A DNA stretch of 64,000 nt from Clostridiales bacterium. Its GTDB lineage: Bacteria; Bacillota; Clostridia; Christensenellales; Aristaeellaceae. Where the stretch lies: the NCBI GenBank assembly GCA_012521895.1, contig JAAYLK010000072.1:1-64000 (forward strand), given 5' to 3'. This document shows positions 63,274 through 64,000 of the stretch, piece by piece. Both the position numbers and the translations under genes were made by a program. Numbering within the stretch: position 1 is the first letter of the stretch; each line of letters opens with the position of its first letter. The notes under the pieces were generated by a model. It did no database searches. It saw only the letters and a list, made by a program, of their open reading frames with translations, and was not told the origin of the DNA.

Positions 63274-64000
63274 ATGTACAAAAAAGTAGTCAGCGACATG
63301 GATTTTGTCACCAGGGAACGTGAAGTCTCCCGCTTTTGGGCGGAGAACGACATCATGAAAAAGTCCTTTGCCCAAAACAAGGGCAAGGATCGCTTTGTGT
63401 TTTACGAGGGGCCGCCCACGGCCAACGGCAAGCCGCACGTCGGCCACATCATCACCCGTGCCATGAAGGACCTCTTCCCGCGCTATCATTCCATGAAGGG
63501 CAAGGATGTCTTCCGCATCGGCGGCTGGGACACCCACGGCTTGCCGGTGGAGTTGGAAGTGGAGAAGAAGCTGGGCATCGACGGCAAGGACCAGATTGAG
63601 GCCTACGGCATCGAGCCCTTCATCCAGGAGTGCAAGAAGTCGGTCTGGAAGTATCTGAAGGAATGGGAGGACATGTCCGACCGCGTGGCCTATTGGGTGG
63701 ACATGGAAAAGGCCTATGTTACTTACTATGACTCCTACATTGAGTCCATCTGGTGGAGCTTAAAGCAGATCGCGGACAAGGGGCTTCTGTACAAGGGCCA
63801 CAAGGTGGTGCCCTACTGCCCGCGCTGCGGCACGGCGCTGTCCAGCCACGAAGTGGCGCAGGGCTATGAGGAAGTATCGGAGTTTTCCGCCTACGTTCGC
63901 TTCCCGGTGAAGGGCGAGGAAAACACCTACCTGCTGGCCTGGACCACCACGCCCTGGACCCTGCCTTCCAACGTCGCCCTGTGCGTCAATGAGAAGGAGG
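63274..64000 (+). CDS. ileS: Isoleucyl-tRNA synthetase (5' part only)
   Basis: The first 242 codons are present; the gene leaves the window at the right edge. The HIGH motif appears as PHVGHI after [21 protein letters not shown] and [17 protein letters not shown] are characteristic of IleRS, and the last part ([12 protein letters not shown]) begins the editing domain. GGAGG lies five bases before the ATG. It is controlled by the T-box upstream. Confidence 0.97.
   Translation, partial: MYKKVVSDMDFVTREREVSRFWAENDIMKKSFAQNKGKDRFVFYEGPPTANGKPHVGHIITRAMKDLFPRYHSMKGKDVFRIGGWDTHGLPVELEVEKKLGIDGKDQIEAYGIEPFIQECKKSVWKYLKEWEDMSDRVAYWVDMEKAYVTYYDSYIESIWWSLKQIADKGLLYKGHKVVPYCPRCGTALSSHEVAQGYEEVSEFSAYVRFPVKGEENTYLLAWTTTPWTLPSNVALCVNEKE

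Overview
The window looks like ordinary chromosome from a GC-rich, strictly anaerobic Bacillota (Clostridia-like) bacterium. The evidence is a class I superoxide reductase next to a rubredoxin, a T-box leader before ileS, a CtsR-type box at clpB, VanW/CHAP/YkuD wall proteins, LrgAB, UMF1 and MATE carriers, purine-rich Shine-Dalgarno sequences, and sigma-A type promoters. No tRNA, rRNA, CRISPR array, insertion sequence, integrase or phage gene was recognised. About 61 protein genes are supported. Two of them (rubredoxin and a 54-residue basic protein) are very short, and two are cut by the window edges. Several genes start with TTG or GTG, each backed by a well-placed ribosome binding site.

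Layout. 1-3.6 kb (minus): VanW protein, TetR regulator, CHAP hydrolase and the start of a GuaA-like glutamine amidotransferase. 3.7-4.3 kb (plus): superoxide reductase and rubredoxin from a near-consensus promoter. 4.4-6.0 kb (minus): UMF1 transporter. 6.0-7.8 kb: origin-like leader with two perfect DnaA boxes, then dnaA. dnaN does not follow; the operon rpsF-ssb-rpsR faces dnaA instead. 9.1-11.3 kb (minus): L,D-transpeptidase, uppP and a small basic protein. 11.4-14.7 kb (plus): MATE, YhhN and a membrane alpha/beta hydrolase. 14.8-18.2 kb (minus): a carbohydrate ABC importer without its ATPase. 18.4-24.4 kb (minus): xpt, a BMP-type nucleoside ABC importer and a uridine-kinase-like gene. 24.5-26.4 kb (minus): DUF5685 protein, J-domain/TPR protein and zinc-ribbon membrane protein.

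26.6-36.9 kb (plus): CBS-domain membrane protein, a thioredoxin-reductase-like flavoprotein without an NADPH motif, a secreted orphan, tdh-kbl threonine degradation, trpS, a lipase-like hydrolase, P1 peptidase, acpS and nnr. 37.0-39.1 kb (minus): pgsA-guaB. 39.3-42.3 kb (plus): ATP-grasp ligase with esterase, then lrgAB. 42.4-45.0 kb (minus): clpB. 45.3-59.4 kb (plus): a carbohydrate island with two TIM-barrel isomerases, a Gfo/Idh/MocA oxidoreductase, an RbsABC-like importer, AI-2E and ABC-2 membrane genes, a GH65 phosphorylase, an M55 D-aminopeptidase and an SLC13 carrier. 59.5-63.0 kb: a heterodimeric ABC exporter. 63.0-64.0 kb: T-box and the 5' part of ileS.

How the parts fit. The importers, phosphorylase and isomerases suggest a saccharolytic fermenter that saves ATP by phosphorolysis. 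The xpt/BMP operon indicates nucleoside salvage next to a complete guaB. No clearly new defence or mobile system was found. The least explained material is the ATP-grasp/esterase pair, the DUF5685/J-domain/zinc-ribbon triad, the possibly ferredoxin-dependent thioredoxin reductase, and the attenuator-like dnaA leader.
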